This document shows, one piece after another, positions 1 to 8,776 of a stretch of 64,000 bases of DNA. This DNA comes from G963676655 sp963676655. GTDB lineage: Bacteria > Verrucomicrobiota > Lentisphaeria > Victivallales > Victivallaceae. The stretch's first letter is position 1; every line of letters starts with the position of its first letter. The stretch covers positions 1,580,767-1,644,766 of the forward strand of contig CAXXKX010000002.1 in NCBI GenBank assembly GCA_963676655.2, written 5' to 3'. The translations under genes were made by a program, and so were the position numbers. The notes below the pieces were generated by a model. That model was not told where the DNA came from. It searched no databases and saw only the letters and a list, made by a program, of their open reading frames with translations.

Positions 1-260
1 GGAGACACACGGAAAGTATTTTTTATTTTCTGCAAAGCAGAACCCAAAAACTGTATTCGTTCGTGTCCTTTCGTGATTTCGTGGTCAAATGCATTTTCAG
101 TGTTATTCAGTGGTTTCAGTGGTTAAGAAATGAATTATAAGCTACCAAATACAAACAATTTGTAAAAAACTCTGATTCGACGGGGGGGCAGGAAACATAT
201 CTGCCTGGAGCGTCATTAAAGGTTCTGCTGAAAAAAACGCGATAAAGTTAAGTTCCGGGT
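1..260. other. Non-coding leader region with dispersed repeat copy
   Basis: I see no gene here. Bases 28-42 form a perfect small hairpin (TTCTGC, loop AAA, GCAGAA). It is followed by a run of words built on TTCGTG and GTGGT up to about base 120. A recognisable relative of the same layout (hairpin with an AAA loop, then GTATTC, CGTG and GTGATTTC words) recurs at 12451-12550, so this is probably a dispersed intergenic repeat. A run of seven G residues lies at 183-189. Confidence 0.5.
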
Positions 261-289
261 TTGTCAAAAGCTCAAACGGTATGTATAAT
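261..289 (+). promoter_or_regulatory. Sigma-70-like promoter of the yhcH-nagA-capA operon
   Basis: TTGTCA (261-266) and TATAAT (284-289) are separated by exactly 17 bases. The -10 box is a perfect consensus. Transcription would start near 296, giving a leader of about 45 bases before the ATG at 340. Confidence 0.6.
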
Positions 290-339
290 TTACTTATACG
301 GAAGTTTTGATTTCAGAAACAAAAACAAGGATCGTGAAA

Positions 340-819
340 ATGATTTTTGATCACACCTCCAACTGGATGTATTATTTGTTTCAACATTCTGAATTGTGGG
401 TTGCCGCGTTCAAGTATGTTGATACCCTGACGCCTGATACTCCTGATGGTCAATACCAGATCATGGGGGATGACGTTTACGCGCTGGTCGGCAGCGGCGA
501 AACCAGAATGCTGGATGAAAATACCATGCTCGAACTGCACTGGAAATACTGTGACCTGCATATTCCGCTGGCCGGAATGGAACACATTGTGACCAGTCCG
601 ATCGATACTTTGGAAACAATCACTTCCTATGCGGAAAATGAGGACAACGCGGTTTACCATTTGAACGATTATGAACGTTCAGATTTCGCTTTGACGCCAG
701 GTCATTTTCTCTTGATAATGGCGGGCGAGGGACATGCTCCCAGGCTTCATGTCAGGGGCAAGCCGCGTCCTATCAAGAAAGCGGTTATCAAAATCAACCA
801 TGAAAAACTGCTTGGCTGA
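340..819 (+). CDS. YhcH/YjgK/YiaL family protein (DUF386)
   Basis: This is a cupin-like cytosolic protein of 159 residues. Family members sit in sialic-acid and amino-sugar operons, and some have been proposed to act on sugar anomers or epimers; the exact reaction is not settled. The sequence shows the family's MIFDH start, the central YQIMGDDVYA segment, and the E..H.KY.D...P motif (ELHWKYCDLHIP) whose His, Glu and Asp side chains are expected to bind metal. A TTG at 307 in the same frame would add 11 residues. I prefer the ATG at 340 because it matches the family's usual N-terminus and has AAGG about 9 bases upstream. NagA follows 56 bases downstream, which supports a role in N-acetyl-amino-sugar breakdown. 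Family assignment is firm; substrate is inferred. Confidence 0.85.
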   Translation: MIFDHTSNWMYYLFQHSELWVAAFKYVDTLTPDTPDGQYQIMGDDVYALVGSGETRMLDENTMLELHWKYCDLHIPLAGMEHIVTSPIDTLETITSYAENEDNAVYHLNDYERSDFALTPGHFLLIMAGEGHAPRLHVRGKPRPIKKAVIKINHEKLLG

Positions 820-875
820 TCTGTTAATGTTTTTTAACTGACCTTTATATTATAACAATAAGGAACAAGCACTGA

Positions 876-2027
876 ATGCGCACACTTATTAAGAACGCAC
901 TTGTCGTGTCACCGGATTTTGAGATGTCCGGGGCGGCCGTCATGATCGAGAACGGGTATATCACCGGAGTATATTCCGCGGATGAAACTTTGCCACAGGC
1001 CGATAAAATAATCGATGCCGAAGGCAATATGCTGATGCCGGGATTTATCGATGTCCATTGTCACGGTAACTCCGGTTACGATTTTGCCGATGCCGATCAG
1101 GAAGGCATGAACACAATGGGGATAGCCAAACTCAAGGAGGGGGTAACCTCCTGGCTGCCGACTACCTTGACTTTGCCGGAAGAGGAAATTGCCGCCGCCC
1201 TGAAAACCGCGGCTGTTTATATTGAAAGCGGCGTCAAAGGCTGTCGCGTTCCGGGGATTCATCTCGAAGGTCCGTTTATCAATGTCAGTCAAATCGGCGC
1301 GCAAAATCCCGCTTATGTCCGGAAGCCGGATATTGAGGAAGTAAAGCGGCTCAACCAGATATGTAAAGTATTGAAAGTTTCCTATGCGGTGGAGATTGAA
1401 GGCGGTGCGGCATTTGCCCGTGACCTCCGGGCGTTGGGAATCACCCCGTCATGTGTTCACAGTGAAGCCACCCATGCCGACTTTGAAGCCGGAATGCGGT
1501 GCGGGCTGCGCAATATCAGCCACTTCTGCAATCAGGTGACCAAACTGCACCACCGGGAAATCGGGGTTGTCGGTGCCGGTTTGCTGCATGATGATGTCTT
1601 TATCGAATTCATCTGTGACAAGCTGCATATTTGCCCGGATATGATTAAACTGGTCTTTAAATTGAAAAATCCGGAACGTATCATGTTGATAACCGATGCT
1701 ATGCGTGCGGCCGGGATGCCTGATGGCTTGTCTTCACTCGGCGGCTTGGAGGTCGTGGTCAGCAACGGTTGCGCCAGGCTTAAATCCAACGGCGCGCTGG
1801 CCGGCAGTACGCTCAAACTATGTGATGCTTTGAAAAATGTCAAAGAAATTACAAGTATGTCGCTGACTGATCTGGTCAAGGCGACTTCATTCAATCAGGC
1901 CCAGTCGCTCGGACTTCAGAAACTGGGCAAGATCGAACCCGGATTTATTGCCGACATTGTTATCCTGGATGATAATTTCGTTCCGGTAAAAGTTCTGGTT
2001 GATGGCGAGGTCAGGCTGGAAAAATGA
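876..2027 (+). CDS. nagA: N-acetylglucosamine-6-phosphate deacetylase
   Basis: The enzyme (383 residues) removes acetate from GlcNAc-6-phosphate to give glucosamine-6-phosphate, the committed cytosolic step in amino-sugar catabolism. It is an amidohydrolase-superfamily TIM barrel. Visible signature residues are HCHG (His61, His63), Glu131 in HLEGPF, His195 and His200 in VHSEATHA, His216 in ISHFCN, and the catalytic Asp274 in LITDAMRA. Length matches the family. The start has AAGGA about 11 bases upstream. The stop overlaps the next ATG by four bases, so it is translationally coupled to the CapA-like gene. With YhcH upstream and a sialate esterase downstream, the operon points to sialoglycan or chitooligosaccharide use. 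No nagB is present in the window. Confidence 0.93.
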   Translation: MRTLIKNALVVSPDFEMSGAAVMIENGYITGVYSADETLPQADKIIDAEGNMLMPGFIDVHCHGNSGYDFADADQEGMNTMGIAKLKEGVTSWLPTTLTLPEEEIAAALKTAAVYIESGVKGCRVPGIHLEGPFINVSQIGAQNPAYVRKPDIEEVKRLNQICKVLKVSYAVEIEGGAAFARDLRALGITPSCVHSEATHADFEAGMRCGLRNISHFCNQVTKLHHREIGVVGAGLLHDDVFIEFICDKLHICPDMIKLVFKLKNPERIMLITDAMRAAGMPDGLSSLGGLEVVVSNGCARLKSNGALAGSTLKLCDALKNVKEITSMSLTDLVKATSFNQAQSLGLQKLGKIEPGFIADIVILDDNFVPVKVLVDGEVRLEK

Positions 2028-3214
2028 GCATTGATAAACTCTTGGCGGAGGTTCTCAGGTCGGGAACGGCCGGTGATATATCTGGCAAAGACTCCTGGAG
2101 CATCAGTACCGTAGGGGATACCGCTTTACGGCCTGACGCGGCGGCGTTGTTTACCAGGGGCGGCGGGGAAGAGTTCTGTCGTGAATGGGCCGATGCGATC
2201 CGGGCCGACATCTCTATCTGTAATCTTGAAACCGGTTTTGTCCCGAATATAGACTCATTTCAGGATCGCGGCATAACCTCGCCGATTGACCTTTTTGCCG
2301 AGTTCCGCAAATACGCACCGTTTACGCATTATGCGATGGCTAACAATCACATCGCGGATGCCGGAAACGACGCGTTGATCGGGGCGATGGATAAATTCGA
2401 TGCGATCGGCGTCAATTACTTCGGGGCCGGACGCAATTTGGATGAAGCTCTTAAACCGGCCTTTGTCAAAGTTAACGGGACATCAGTTGGTCTGCTGGCG
2501 TTTGCTCAGGATGAAAATCAGATTGCCGGTGATAGTTCCCCTGGTGCCGCTCCGCTGGAACACGATACGGTCATTGCGGCGGCTGAAGAGCTGGTTATGG
2601 ATTGCGATGTTTCGGTTGTAGTACTGCATGAAGGATTTGAGTTTTCCCGCTATCCGCGCACCGAATTCCGGGCGCTGTGCCGGGAGTTGGTGGAATGCGG
2701 GGTAAAACTGGTCATCGGCGGCCATCCGCATGTACCGCAGGGCATGGAGGCGGTCGGGGACGGCTTGATCGTTTACAGTCAGGGCAACTTCCTGTTCTCA
2801 GCTCCTTATCACCGGAAATACCATTGGGGAACCAGAACGTTTGGATTCAGGATGCATTTTCAAAATACCCATCCGGTTGGAATGGAAATTATCGGGTTTC
2901 ATAATACCCCGGCTAATGTTTTTCCGGTTACTGGCGCTCCGGCGGCGGAAATAATTGATTTTGTCCGTGAATGCTCCTCTCACTGGGATGATCCTGATTT
3001 TATCAAAGCGGATCAACAGCGTTTTTTCAGGGAGACTTTTTTGCCGGAGTTCCTGGGATATATCAGTTCTGTAAAAGAGCGCGACGGCAGTCTTGATACG
3101 GTTATCAATCAATTTTGCGGACACCAGGTTACCAGGAAAGGGCTGGCCGATATTCTCAGTTTGTTTGCCGGAGATGCCGGGCTTGAGAAAAAAGTTTATA
3201 CTAATAGTGTATGA
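2024..3214 (+). CDS. CapA-like metallophosphoesterase
   Basis: This 396-residue protein belongs to the CapA/PgsA family (bacterial capsule synthesis PGA_cap domain, a calcineurin-like metallophosphoesterase fold). Visible landmarks are VGDTALRP near residue 30, the AMANNHIADAG motif near 105, VVVLHEGFEF, and the VIGGHPHVPQ and YSQGNFLFS motifs that carry metal ligands. There is no obvious signal peptide, whereas classical CapA is membrane anchored, so this copy is probably cytosolic. It overlaps nagA by ATGA. Family relatives are often placed in poly-gamma-glutamate operons, but nothing here supports that role. In this setting a sugar-phosphate or other phosphoester substrate is plausible but unproven. 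Confidence 0.8.
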   Translation: MSIDKLLAEVLRSGTAGDISGKDSWSISTVGDTALRPDAAALFTRGGGEEFCREWADAIRADISICNLETGFVPNIDSFQDRGITSPIDLFAEFRKYAPFTHYAMANNHIADAGNDALIGAMDKFDAIGVNYFGAGRNLDEALKPAFVKVNGTSVGLLAFAQDENQIAGDSSPGAAPLEHDTVIAAAEELVMDCDVSVVVLHEGFEFSRYPRTEFRALCRELVECGVKLVIGGHPHVPQGMEAVGDGLIVYSQGNFLFSAPYHRKYHWGTRTFGFRMHFQNTHPVGMEIIGFHNTPANVFPVTGAPAAEIIDFVRECSSHWDDPDFIKADQQRFFRETFLPEFLGYISSVKERDGSLDTVINQFCGHQVTRKGLADILSLFAGDAGLEKKVYTNSV

Positions 3215-3220
3215 TAATAG

Positions 3221-3314
3221 TTGGGAGTGGTGAGTTGGGAGTGGTAAGTTGGGAGTGGTGAGTTGGGAGTGGTAAGTTGGGAGTGGTGAGTTGGGAGTGG
3301 TGAGTTGGGAGTGG
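3221..3314. repeat. 14-bp tandem repeat, about 6.7 copies
   Basis: The unit TTGGGAGTGGTGAG alternates with a one-base variant (TAAG ending). Copies start at 3221, 3235, 3249, 3263, 3277, 3291 and 3305, and the last is truncated. The array lies between the capA-like stop and the esterase gene. It resembles the heptamer-derived short tandem repeats known from other bacterial genomes. An in-frame TTG inside it could be mistaken for a start of the downstream gene. Confidence 0.95.
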
Positions 3315-3383
3315 TTGCTGCGTTTGATAAGTGGAAAGAGCTTTAAAACTGATTTTTTTGAATTAATTAAGGAGTGTATTTGC

Positions 3384-5420
3384 ATGAAAAGGTTTATTTT
3401 TGCGCTGGTATTGCCGGTTATTGTTTTAGCGGGATGTCGTTCCAAAGTTGAGCTAAAACCCGACGCGACCACTTTTTCAGTAAACCCGATGTTCGGTTCC
3501 GATATGGTTCTGCAGCGTGAAATGATGGTGCCGGTTTGGGGCAGGGGCTTGCCCGGTGAAGTCATTGGACTGGAAATCAACGGGAAGAAGTATGCCGTTA
3601 AAGTCAACCGCAAGGGGAAATGGATTATGCGGTTGCAGCCGATACCCGTCGGCGGCCCGTACACTATGAAGATTACCGGCAAGGTAAACACTATTACCTT
3701 TACCAATGTTATGAGCGGCGATGTCTGGATTTGCTCCGGCCAGTCAAATATGCAATGGCCGGTATCCAGAGCTCTGAACTCTGATAAAGAGATTGACGCG
3801 GCCGAATATCCTAATATCAGATTGTTCAGCGTCAAACGTAAAGTAAGTCCGAAACTGCTTGATAAACTGGAAGGCAAATGGGTTGAATGTTCGCCGGAAA
3901 CGGTCGGAAGTTTTTCCGCGGTCGGCTACTTTTTCGGTCGGGACCTCTATCAGGCTCTGAAGGATGTGCCGATCGGCCTGATCCATTCATCCTGGGGCGG
4001 TACTCCGGCTGAAGCGTGGACGCGTAAAAACTGTCTCAACGCCAGTCCGATGTTCTATGCAATTCTCCAACGGCATGATGAGAAGATCAAAGCCTATCCG
4101 GAAAACTTGAAGATATACAAACAGGCTTTAGCCGAACAGAAAAAGAGCGGGAAAAAGTACAGTCCTTATCATAATGATACTGGTACTAGAGGTTTGACCG
4201 GCGGCTGGGAGGATAAAGATTACTGTGACCGGAAATGGCCGACTATGGACCTGCCGCGGCTTTGGGAAGATGTGATGAATATCGACGGCGTGGTCTGGTT
4301 CCGCAAAACAGTTGACATTCCAAAGGACTGGACCGGTAAGAAACTGACCCTGAAACTGGCGATGATCGATGATTTCGACCGGACCTATTTCAACGGTAAG
4401 CTTGTTGGAAAAACCGGATCAGAAAACCCTGACGCCTGGGAGACGCCGCGAGTCTATACTGTTCCGGCAAAACTGGTAAAGCCGGGGAAAGCGGTTATTG
4501 CCGTTAGAGTATTCGACCGTTACGGCGGCGGCGGTATTTACGGTTACGGCATGAAGATGAGCCTGACTCCGGCTGATGCCGAATCCGGCATTGATCTGAG
4601 CGGAAAATGGAAGTATCAAGTTTCACTTAAACTTATCCCGAAAACGTCGGGAAGGTTGCGTCCTCCTTACAGTGATTTAGACCCGCATCGTCCGTCAGGA
4701 CTTTATAACGCGATGATCAATCCGATTATTCCTTATGCGGTCAAAGGGGCAATCTGGTATCAGGGCGAATCCAATGCAGGCAGAGCGTACCAGTATCGTT
4801 ATCTGATGCCGGCAATGATCCAATGCTGGCGGCATAACTGGGGACAGGGGGATTTCCCGTTCCTGATCGTGGAACTGGCCAATTTTAAGAAGGCGATTGA
4901 CTATCCGGTCCAGTCAACCTGGGCGGAATTACGGGAAGCGCAGAATATGACCGCTGATAAACTTGATGGCGTCGGTGTCGCGTCCGCCATCGATATTGGC
5001 GAGGCCGGGAATATTCATCCCAAAAATAAACAGGACGTCGGGAAACGTCTTTGTCTGGCCGCTTTAAAAATAGCCTACGGTAAAGACATCGTGCATGCCG
5101 GACCGAAATATGATTCCATGGAAATAGACGATCATAAAATTATCGTCAAATTTAAAAATGTCGGCGGCGGCCTGGTCGCCAAAGGCGGCCCGTTGAAACG
5201 TTTTGCGGTTGCAGGTAAGAATCAGAAGTTTTACTGGGCCAACGCGGTGATCGAGGGTGATACAGTTCAAGTCAGCAGTCCGGAGGTGAGACATCCGGTC
5301 GCGGTGCGTTATGCCTGGAGCGATAACCCGGCCGGCTGCAATCTGTACAATAAAGCGGGTTTGCCGGCCACTCCGTTCCGGACCGATGATTGGCCCGGCA
5401 TCACCTATGACAGACGCTGA
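3384..5420 (+). CDS. Sialate O-acetylesterase-like lipoprotein
   Basis: This SGNH-type esterase (678 residues) is expected to remove acetyl groups from O-acetylated sialic acids or other glycans in the periplasm. The N-terminus is a lipoprotein signal ending in VLAGC (Cys18). The catalytic serine is Ser121 in ICSGQSNM. Further family motifs are HSSWGGTPAEAW, GAIWYQGESNA, and the C-terminal His in GNIHPKNK. A galactose-binding-like beta domain sits between, around residues 270-400 (VVWFRKTVDIP, DDFDRTYFNG). The ATG at 3384 is chosen because it has GGAG 9 bases upstream and starts the lipoprotein signal; upstream in-frame codons fall in the tandem repeat. It is co-directional with nagA and yhcH, consistent with sialoglycan foraging. 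Confidence 0.88.
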   Translation: MKRFIFALVLPVIVLAGCRSKVELKPDATTFSVNPMFGSDMVLQREMMVPVWGRGLPGEVIGLEINGKKYAVKVNRKGKWIMRLQPIPVGGPYTMKITGKVNTITFTNVMSGDVWICSGQSNMQWPVSRALNSDKEIDAAEYPNIRLFSVKRKVSPKLLDKLEGKWVECSPETVGSFSAVGYFFGRDLYQALKDVPIGLIHSSWGGTPAEAWTRKNCLNASPMFYAILQRHDEKIKAYPENLKIYKQALAEQKKSGKKYSPYHNDTGTRGLTGGWEDKDYCDRKWPTMDLPRLWEDVMNIDGVVWFRKTVDIPKDWTGKKLTLKLAMIDDFDRTYFNGKLVGKTGSENPDAWETPRVYTVPAKLVKPGKAVIAVRVFDRYGGGGIYGYGMKMSLTPADAESGIDLSGKWKYQVSLKLIPKTSGRLRPPYSDLDPHRPSGLYNAMINPIIPYAVKGAIWYQGESNAGRAYQYRYLMPAMIQCWRHNWGQGDFPFLIVELANFKKAIDYPVQSTWAELREAQNMTADKLDGVGVASAIDIGEAGNIHPKNKQDVGKRLCLAALKIAYGKDIVHAGPKYDSMEIDDHKIIVKFKNVGGGLVAKGGPLKRFAVAGKNQKFYWANAVIEGDTVQVSSPEVRHPVAVRYAWSDNPAGCNLYNKAGLPATPFRTDDWPGITYDRR

Positions 5421-5445
5421 GCGCCCGTGAATAAAATAGAATAAA

Positions 5446-5471
5446 CCCCAAGCCTGATCTACAGCTTGGGG
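5446..5471 (+). terminator. GC-rich hairpin downstream of the esterase gene
   Basis: CCCCAAGC (5446-5453) pairs perfectly with GCTTGGGG (5464-5471) around a 10-base loop. There is no T-tract after it, so it may be a factor-dependent terminator, an mRNA-stabilising stem, or a structure in the leader of the next gene. Confidence 0.4.
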
Positions 5472-5512
5472 CTGTGTGTGTGGTATTGCAATACAGGGAG
5501 GAGTAATCTGTT

Positions 5513-6001
5513 ATGAATATGGAGGTATTGAAAAAATCGCGCAAAGAGCTTCTGCCAGGTGATATATTTGTTTTTAAGTTAAAAAGCATGAGCGATTTAT
5601 TCTGGTATGGGCGGGTTGTTCGAACGGATGCGCGGGTTGGGGGATTCGAGGACACTGTTTTAATTTATATTTACAATTTAAATTCCGCCTCTAAAGAAGA
5701 TATTCCTGAATTAAGCAGACGTAAATTACTAGTGCCGCCAATAGCAACGAATAAACGTCCATGGACAATGGGATATTTTGAGACGGTTGCAAACCGTCCC
5801 CTGACTTCAAACGATATGCTTCGGAAGCATGTTTTTAAAGATGCGACGCGATTGAAAGTTCGATTTTATGATGACAATGGTAAAGAAGTTAACAAGTTCT
5901 TTAAACCCGGAGGTCTTGTCGGCTGCAATGGGCTTGGCAGTTTTAGAACCATCGATGACGATGTTTCCGGGGCTTTAGGGATACCTTTATCCGAGGACTG
6001 A
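5513..6001 (+). CDS. Imm26-like immunity protein
   Basis: This 162-residue soluble protein resembles the Immunity protein 26 family, which is linked to bacterial polymorphic toxins. The features I recognise are the early LPGDIFVFKL segment, FWYGRVVRTD, the LIYIYN strand, and VPPIATNKRPWTMGYFETV followed by NRPLT. The start has GGGAGGAG 8 bases upstream, and a second ATG lies two codons in. No toxin gene with a matching nuclease or deaminase domain is in the window, so it is an orphan here. The family is recognised from memory of its motif pattern and was not confirmed by a profile search. It is followed by a strong terminator. Confidence 0.6.
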   Translation: MNMEVLKKSRKELLPGDIFVFKLKSMSDLFWYGRVVRTDARVGGFEDTVLIYIYNLNSASKEDIPELSRRKLLVPPIATNKRPWTMGYFETVANRPLTSNDMLRKHVFKDATRLKVRFYDDNGKEVNKFFKPGGLVGCNGLGSFRTIDDDVSGALGIPLSED

Positions 6002-6088
6002 ATTTTGCCTGATTATCATAATAGAAACGCTTTCTGAAACTCCATTTTTTTCTTTTTCTTTCTCCAGTAAAAACGCATATTGCTGGAT

Positions 6089-6125
6089 ACGCCTGTTATT
6101 CTTAAATAACAGGCGTTTTTCTTTA
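6089..6125 (+). terminator. Rho-independent terminator after the Imm26-like gene
   Basis: ACGCCTGTTATT (6089-6100) pairs perfectly with AATAACAGGCGT (6105-6116) around loop CTTA. The last stem base opens a run of five T (6116-6120), and the tract continues as TTTTTCTTT. Confidence 0.85.
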
Positions 6126-6535
6126 TTGTAATTATTTGTTGACATATTATTATAAATAAAATGCACTAATCAAAAGAGTCGGGCAAAATACAAGATTTTG
6201 CCCGCAAGTTGAAGGTTGAAATTTGAAAGCATAATATTCTTTATTTTTTGATGTAAATGATTAAAAAAATGGAGTATCCCTAAACCAGCGTAGCAGGAAC
6301 CAAATTAGAAATTAGGAATTAGAAATTAGAAATGTTGGAAAAGGGATGGATCCCTTTTAAACCCTCTGAGATTAAACAATTAACGTAACTCGTTAAAAAT
6401 ACTCTGCCAAAAAATTGCAGAAGTTTACAGGTCAGAACCTATATTATGAAACTTTCAACCTTTTACTTTCAACTTTCAACTATTTAAATTATCTGTTTTG
6501 CACGAGTTTATAACAATCAAATATAGAGGTATATC
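6126..6535. other. Gene-free AT-rich spacer with inverted and heptamer-like repeats
   Basis: No gene is seen. A perfect 10-bp inverted repeat (CGGGCAAAAT 6180-6189, ATTTTGCCCG 6195-6204, loop ACAAG) is present. GAAATTAG-type words repeat near 6305-6334. Words of the TTGAAAG/TTGAAGG type (6208-6228) recur in the opposite orientation as TTTCAAC words at 6452-6480, so the two ends of the spacer could pair loosely. Confidence 0.5.
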
Positions 6536-8710
6536 ATGAAAACTGTCTTTCTGCTGTTATTTGCCGCAATCGGACTGCAAGCGAAAACTGTAACTATTCC
6601 GCAAAGTTTCTGGGATAAACCGGTGGCGGTTGATGATTACACGGTTCTGACTGCCGGTTTCAATTCAAAGACACTGCCGATTGCTGCCGATTACGCTTTG
6701 GGCGCTAAAGGCATCGGCGGCGGCCAGTATCAAGCCGGGGAGCAGGGGCGTTTCGGCCTGGCGGTCGCTACAACCAAACTCGGCGGATTTCTGCGTTTCG
6801 CCGGGGGCAGCAATCTGAGTCCGGCCGCGGCGACCGTCCGAATGTTCGTCAAAGGTAAATTTCTGGCCGGTAAAAAGCCCAAGACTTTTTTCTCCGCTCT
6901 CGGACCGGATTACAGTGTCGCGGTAATCAAATATCAGGACAGCCTGGCGCTTGAATTACGCAAATTGCTTTATCATCCGTCTCAAGGAAACCGGTTGATC
7001 TGTTCTGTTAAAATGCCCATAGCCAAACTTGTCGGAGACAAATGGTACAGCGTCGTCGCCAGCTGGGACCGGAACAAACGGCAGGGCGCGATATTTCTTG
7101 ACGGCAAAGGCTTGAGCGGAAAATTGACTTTTCCTGAGAACACCAGAGAGTTTCTCTGCTTTAATCTTGCGTCTGGAGCCAGAGCAAAGAACTTTCCCGA
7201 CGGCCTGAGTATGCCTGGATCGATGTTCGACGAATTACAGGTTTATAACGGCTGGTATGAAGATATCCTGAAACCGGTTAAAAAACTTTCCGACGCCGAT
7301 GAGAAGAAACTCAAGGCTATGCTCCAGGCGGTTCGCAATTACGGTCATGTCGCGGAAAAACTGCAACGCTGGGGCGGTTGGGAAAATCTGTACACCTGGC
7401 CTAATATGTTCGGTTCCGAAGCCCAGGGCAGGGGACTTATTCAGTACCCGGAATGCATCAGTAATGATAAATCGCATTCGACCGCGTTGATCGCGGCGCG
7501 GCTGCTCTATGCCTGGCAGGTTATGGGCGATTACCGTTTCTACGATCTGGCCAAGCGTTCCTGTGACTTTTTCCTGGCCGCACAGAGCAAACAGGGATAC
7601 TGGGTTAACGGTTATAGAATGACTGTAAACGGAATTGAACCCAAGCATGATGAAAAATTTAAATTCCAGGATAGTGTCCAGAGTCATCCGATCTTTCTGC
7701 TCGGCTATTTTTACCGGATCAGCGGCGAGAAAAAATATCTTGCCGCGGCGAAAAAAGCCGGTGAATTGTATTTGAAATACCAGAACCCGGACGGCAGCTG
7801 GTCGCATCATGGTAACGCTGTGAAAAAAATCGGTGAGACCGCCCGTGGTCTGCCGCAGGGCGGTGAAATCAACGACCTGGCTTGCAATGACTCGATCGAC
7901 GTAATGGTCTTTATGTACCATCTGACCGGGGAAAGCAAATATATCAAGGCGATCAAGCGGCTTGGCGACTGGATGATCAAGGCGGAACTGAAAGGCACCA
8001 AAGTACGTGGTTGGGCCCAGCAATATGACAACAAGATGAAACCGACTGACGCGCGCCACTTCGAACCTCCGGCCATGTCCGCCGCCGGTACCGGTGAATC
8101 TATCATGGCATTGGTTGAACTTTATCGTCTGTCCAAAGACCGCAAATACCTGAAAGTTATCGAGGAATGCCGCGACTGGTTCAAAAAGCAGTTCCCGAAC
8201 GGTATGTACCAGTATTACGAGTATGAATCGGGACGTCCGGTTGCTTACTGGAACCGGAAAATTTATTATCTGGACGACCCGAAACAACTGGCGTTCATCA
8301 AGACGGTCCCGATAAATATGACTAATATCAGACTCAACAAACTGCCGTCGTTTGATTATGTTTTGAAGACGGCCGATGATTACAAATTCCCGCAGAAATA
8401 TACTGAAAAAGAGATGAGGGCAATGCAAAAATATATCAATAAAAATGCCACGATGGGCTTGGATACCATCAGCAAGGACGGACTTTGGCTGCGACCGTGG
8501 ATGTCCAACTTTCCTGCTTCGCTGGGACAGGGATTCACGCTTTCCCAGGGACGTCTGTTGTGGATGATCAACTGGATCGAGGCTACCCGCATGTTGAAAG
8601 GCGAGATTCCGCCGGTTCAGCGCGGTGGGACTTTCCGTCCCGGAACGATCGAGATCAAGCGTCTGGCCTGGCCCGGCAACTGGTACGATGTCGACTGGAA
8701 CAAACATTAA
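6536..8710 (+). CDS. Secreted LamG-like plus six-hairpin glycosidase-like protein
   Basis: The 724-residue protein starts with a signal peptide (MKTVFLLLFAAIGLQA). The first 250 residues look like a concanavalin-A/LamG-type beta sandwich (AAATVRMFVKGKF, WYSVVASWDRNKRQG, MFDELQVYNGW). The rest is an alpha/alpha toroid with repeated helix pairs of the type found in six-hairpin glycosidases and some polysaccharide lyases (YDLAKRSCDFFLAAQ, YLAAAKKAGELYLKYQNPDGSW, YIKAIKRLGDWMIKAEL, YLKVIEECRDWFKKQF). I cannot assign a CAZy family or point to catalytic residues. RBS AGAGGT lies about 8 bases upstream. A periplasmic or surface role on a glycan is inferred from fold and neighbourhood. Confidence 0.7.
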   Translation: MKTVFLLLFAAIGLQAKTVTIPQSFWDKPVAVDDYTVLTAGFNSKTLPIAADYALGAKGIGGGQYQAGEQGRFGLAVATTKLGGFLRFAGGSNLSPAAATVRMFVKGKFLAGKKPKTFFSALGPDYSVAVIKYQDSLALELRKLLYHPSQGNRLICSVKMPIAKLVGDKWYSVVASWDRNKRQGAIFLDGKGLSGKLTFPENTREFLCFNLASGARAKNFPDGLSMPGSMFDELQVYNGWYEDILKPVKKLSDADEKKLKAMLQAVRNYGHVAEKLQRWGGWENLYTWPNMFGSEAQGRGLIQYPECISNDKSHSTALIAARLLYAWQVMGDYRFYDLAKRSCDFFLAAQSKQGYWVNGYRMTVNGIEPKHDEKFKFQDSVQSHPIFLLGYFYRISGEKKYLAAAKKAGELYLKYQNPDGSWSHHGNAVKKIGETARGLPQGGEINDLACNDSIDVMVFMYHLTGESKYIKAIKRLGDWMIKAELKGTKVRGWAQQYDNKMKPTDARHFEPPAMSAAGTGESIMALVELYRLSKDRKYLKVIEECRDWFKKQFPNGMYQYYEYESGRPVAYWNRKIYYLDDPKQLAFIKTVPINMTNIRLNKLPSFDYVLKTADDYKFPQKYTEKEMRAMQKYINKNATMGLDTISKDGLWLRPWMSNFPASLGQGFTLSQGRLLWMINWIEATRMLKGEIPPVQRGGTFRPGTIEIKRLAWPGNWYDVDWNKH

Positions 8711-8750
8711 TATCTTTAAATATCAAGCATTTTAACTTGTATATTCTTTT

Positions 8751-8776
8751 GAGCGCCGCAGGCCACTGCGGCGCAT
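8751..8776. repeat. GC-rich hairpin repeat, solitary copy
   Basis: GAGCGCCGCAG-GCCA-CTGCGGC forms a perfect 7-bp stem (GCCGCAG/CTGCGGC) with loop GCCA. The same element recurs as a three-copy array at 10917-11028 and as single copies near 11054 and 11166. It could serve as a terminator for the preceding gene. Confidence 0.75.

Noticed and set aside
307..339. TTG start for the YhcH-like gene
   Set aside because: It would add 11 residues absent from the family; the ATG at 340 has a better ribosome binding site.
3221..3314. CRISPR array
   Set aside because: The repeats are contiguous without spacers and no cas genes are present. No CRISPR array was found anywhere in the window.
2798..3877. 359-codon open frame on the minus strand
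   Set aside because: It spans the 14-bp repeat and two real plus-strand genes in antisense; the repeat translates into a periodic peptide, a sign of non-coding sequence.
7235..8707. 490-codon open frame on the minus strand
   Set aside because: It lies entirely antisense to the six-hairpin protein gene, has no recognisable motif, and reflects codon bias of the real gene.
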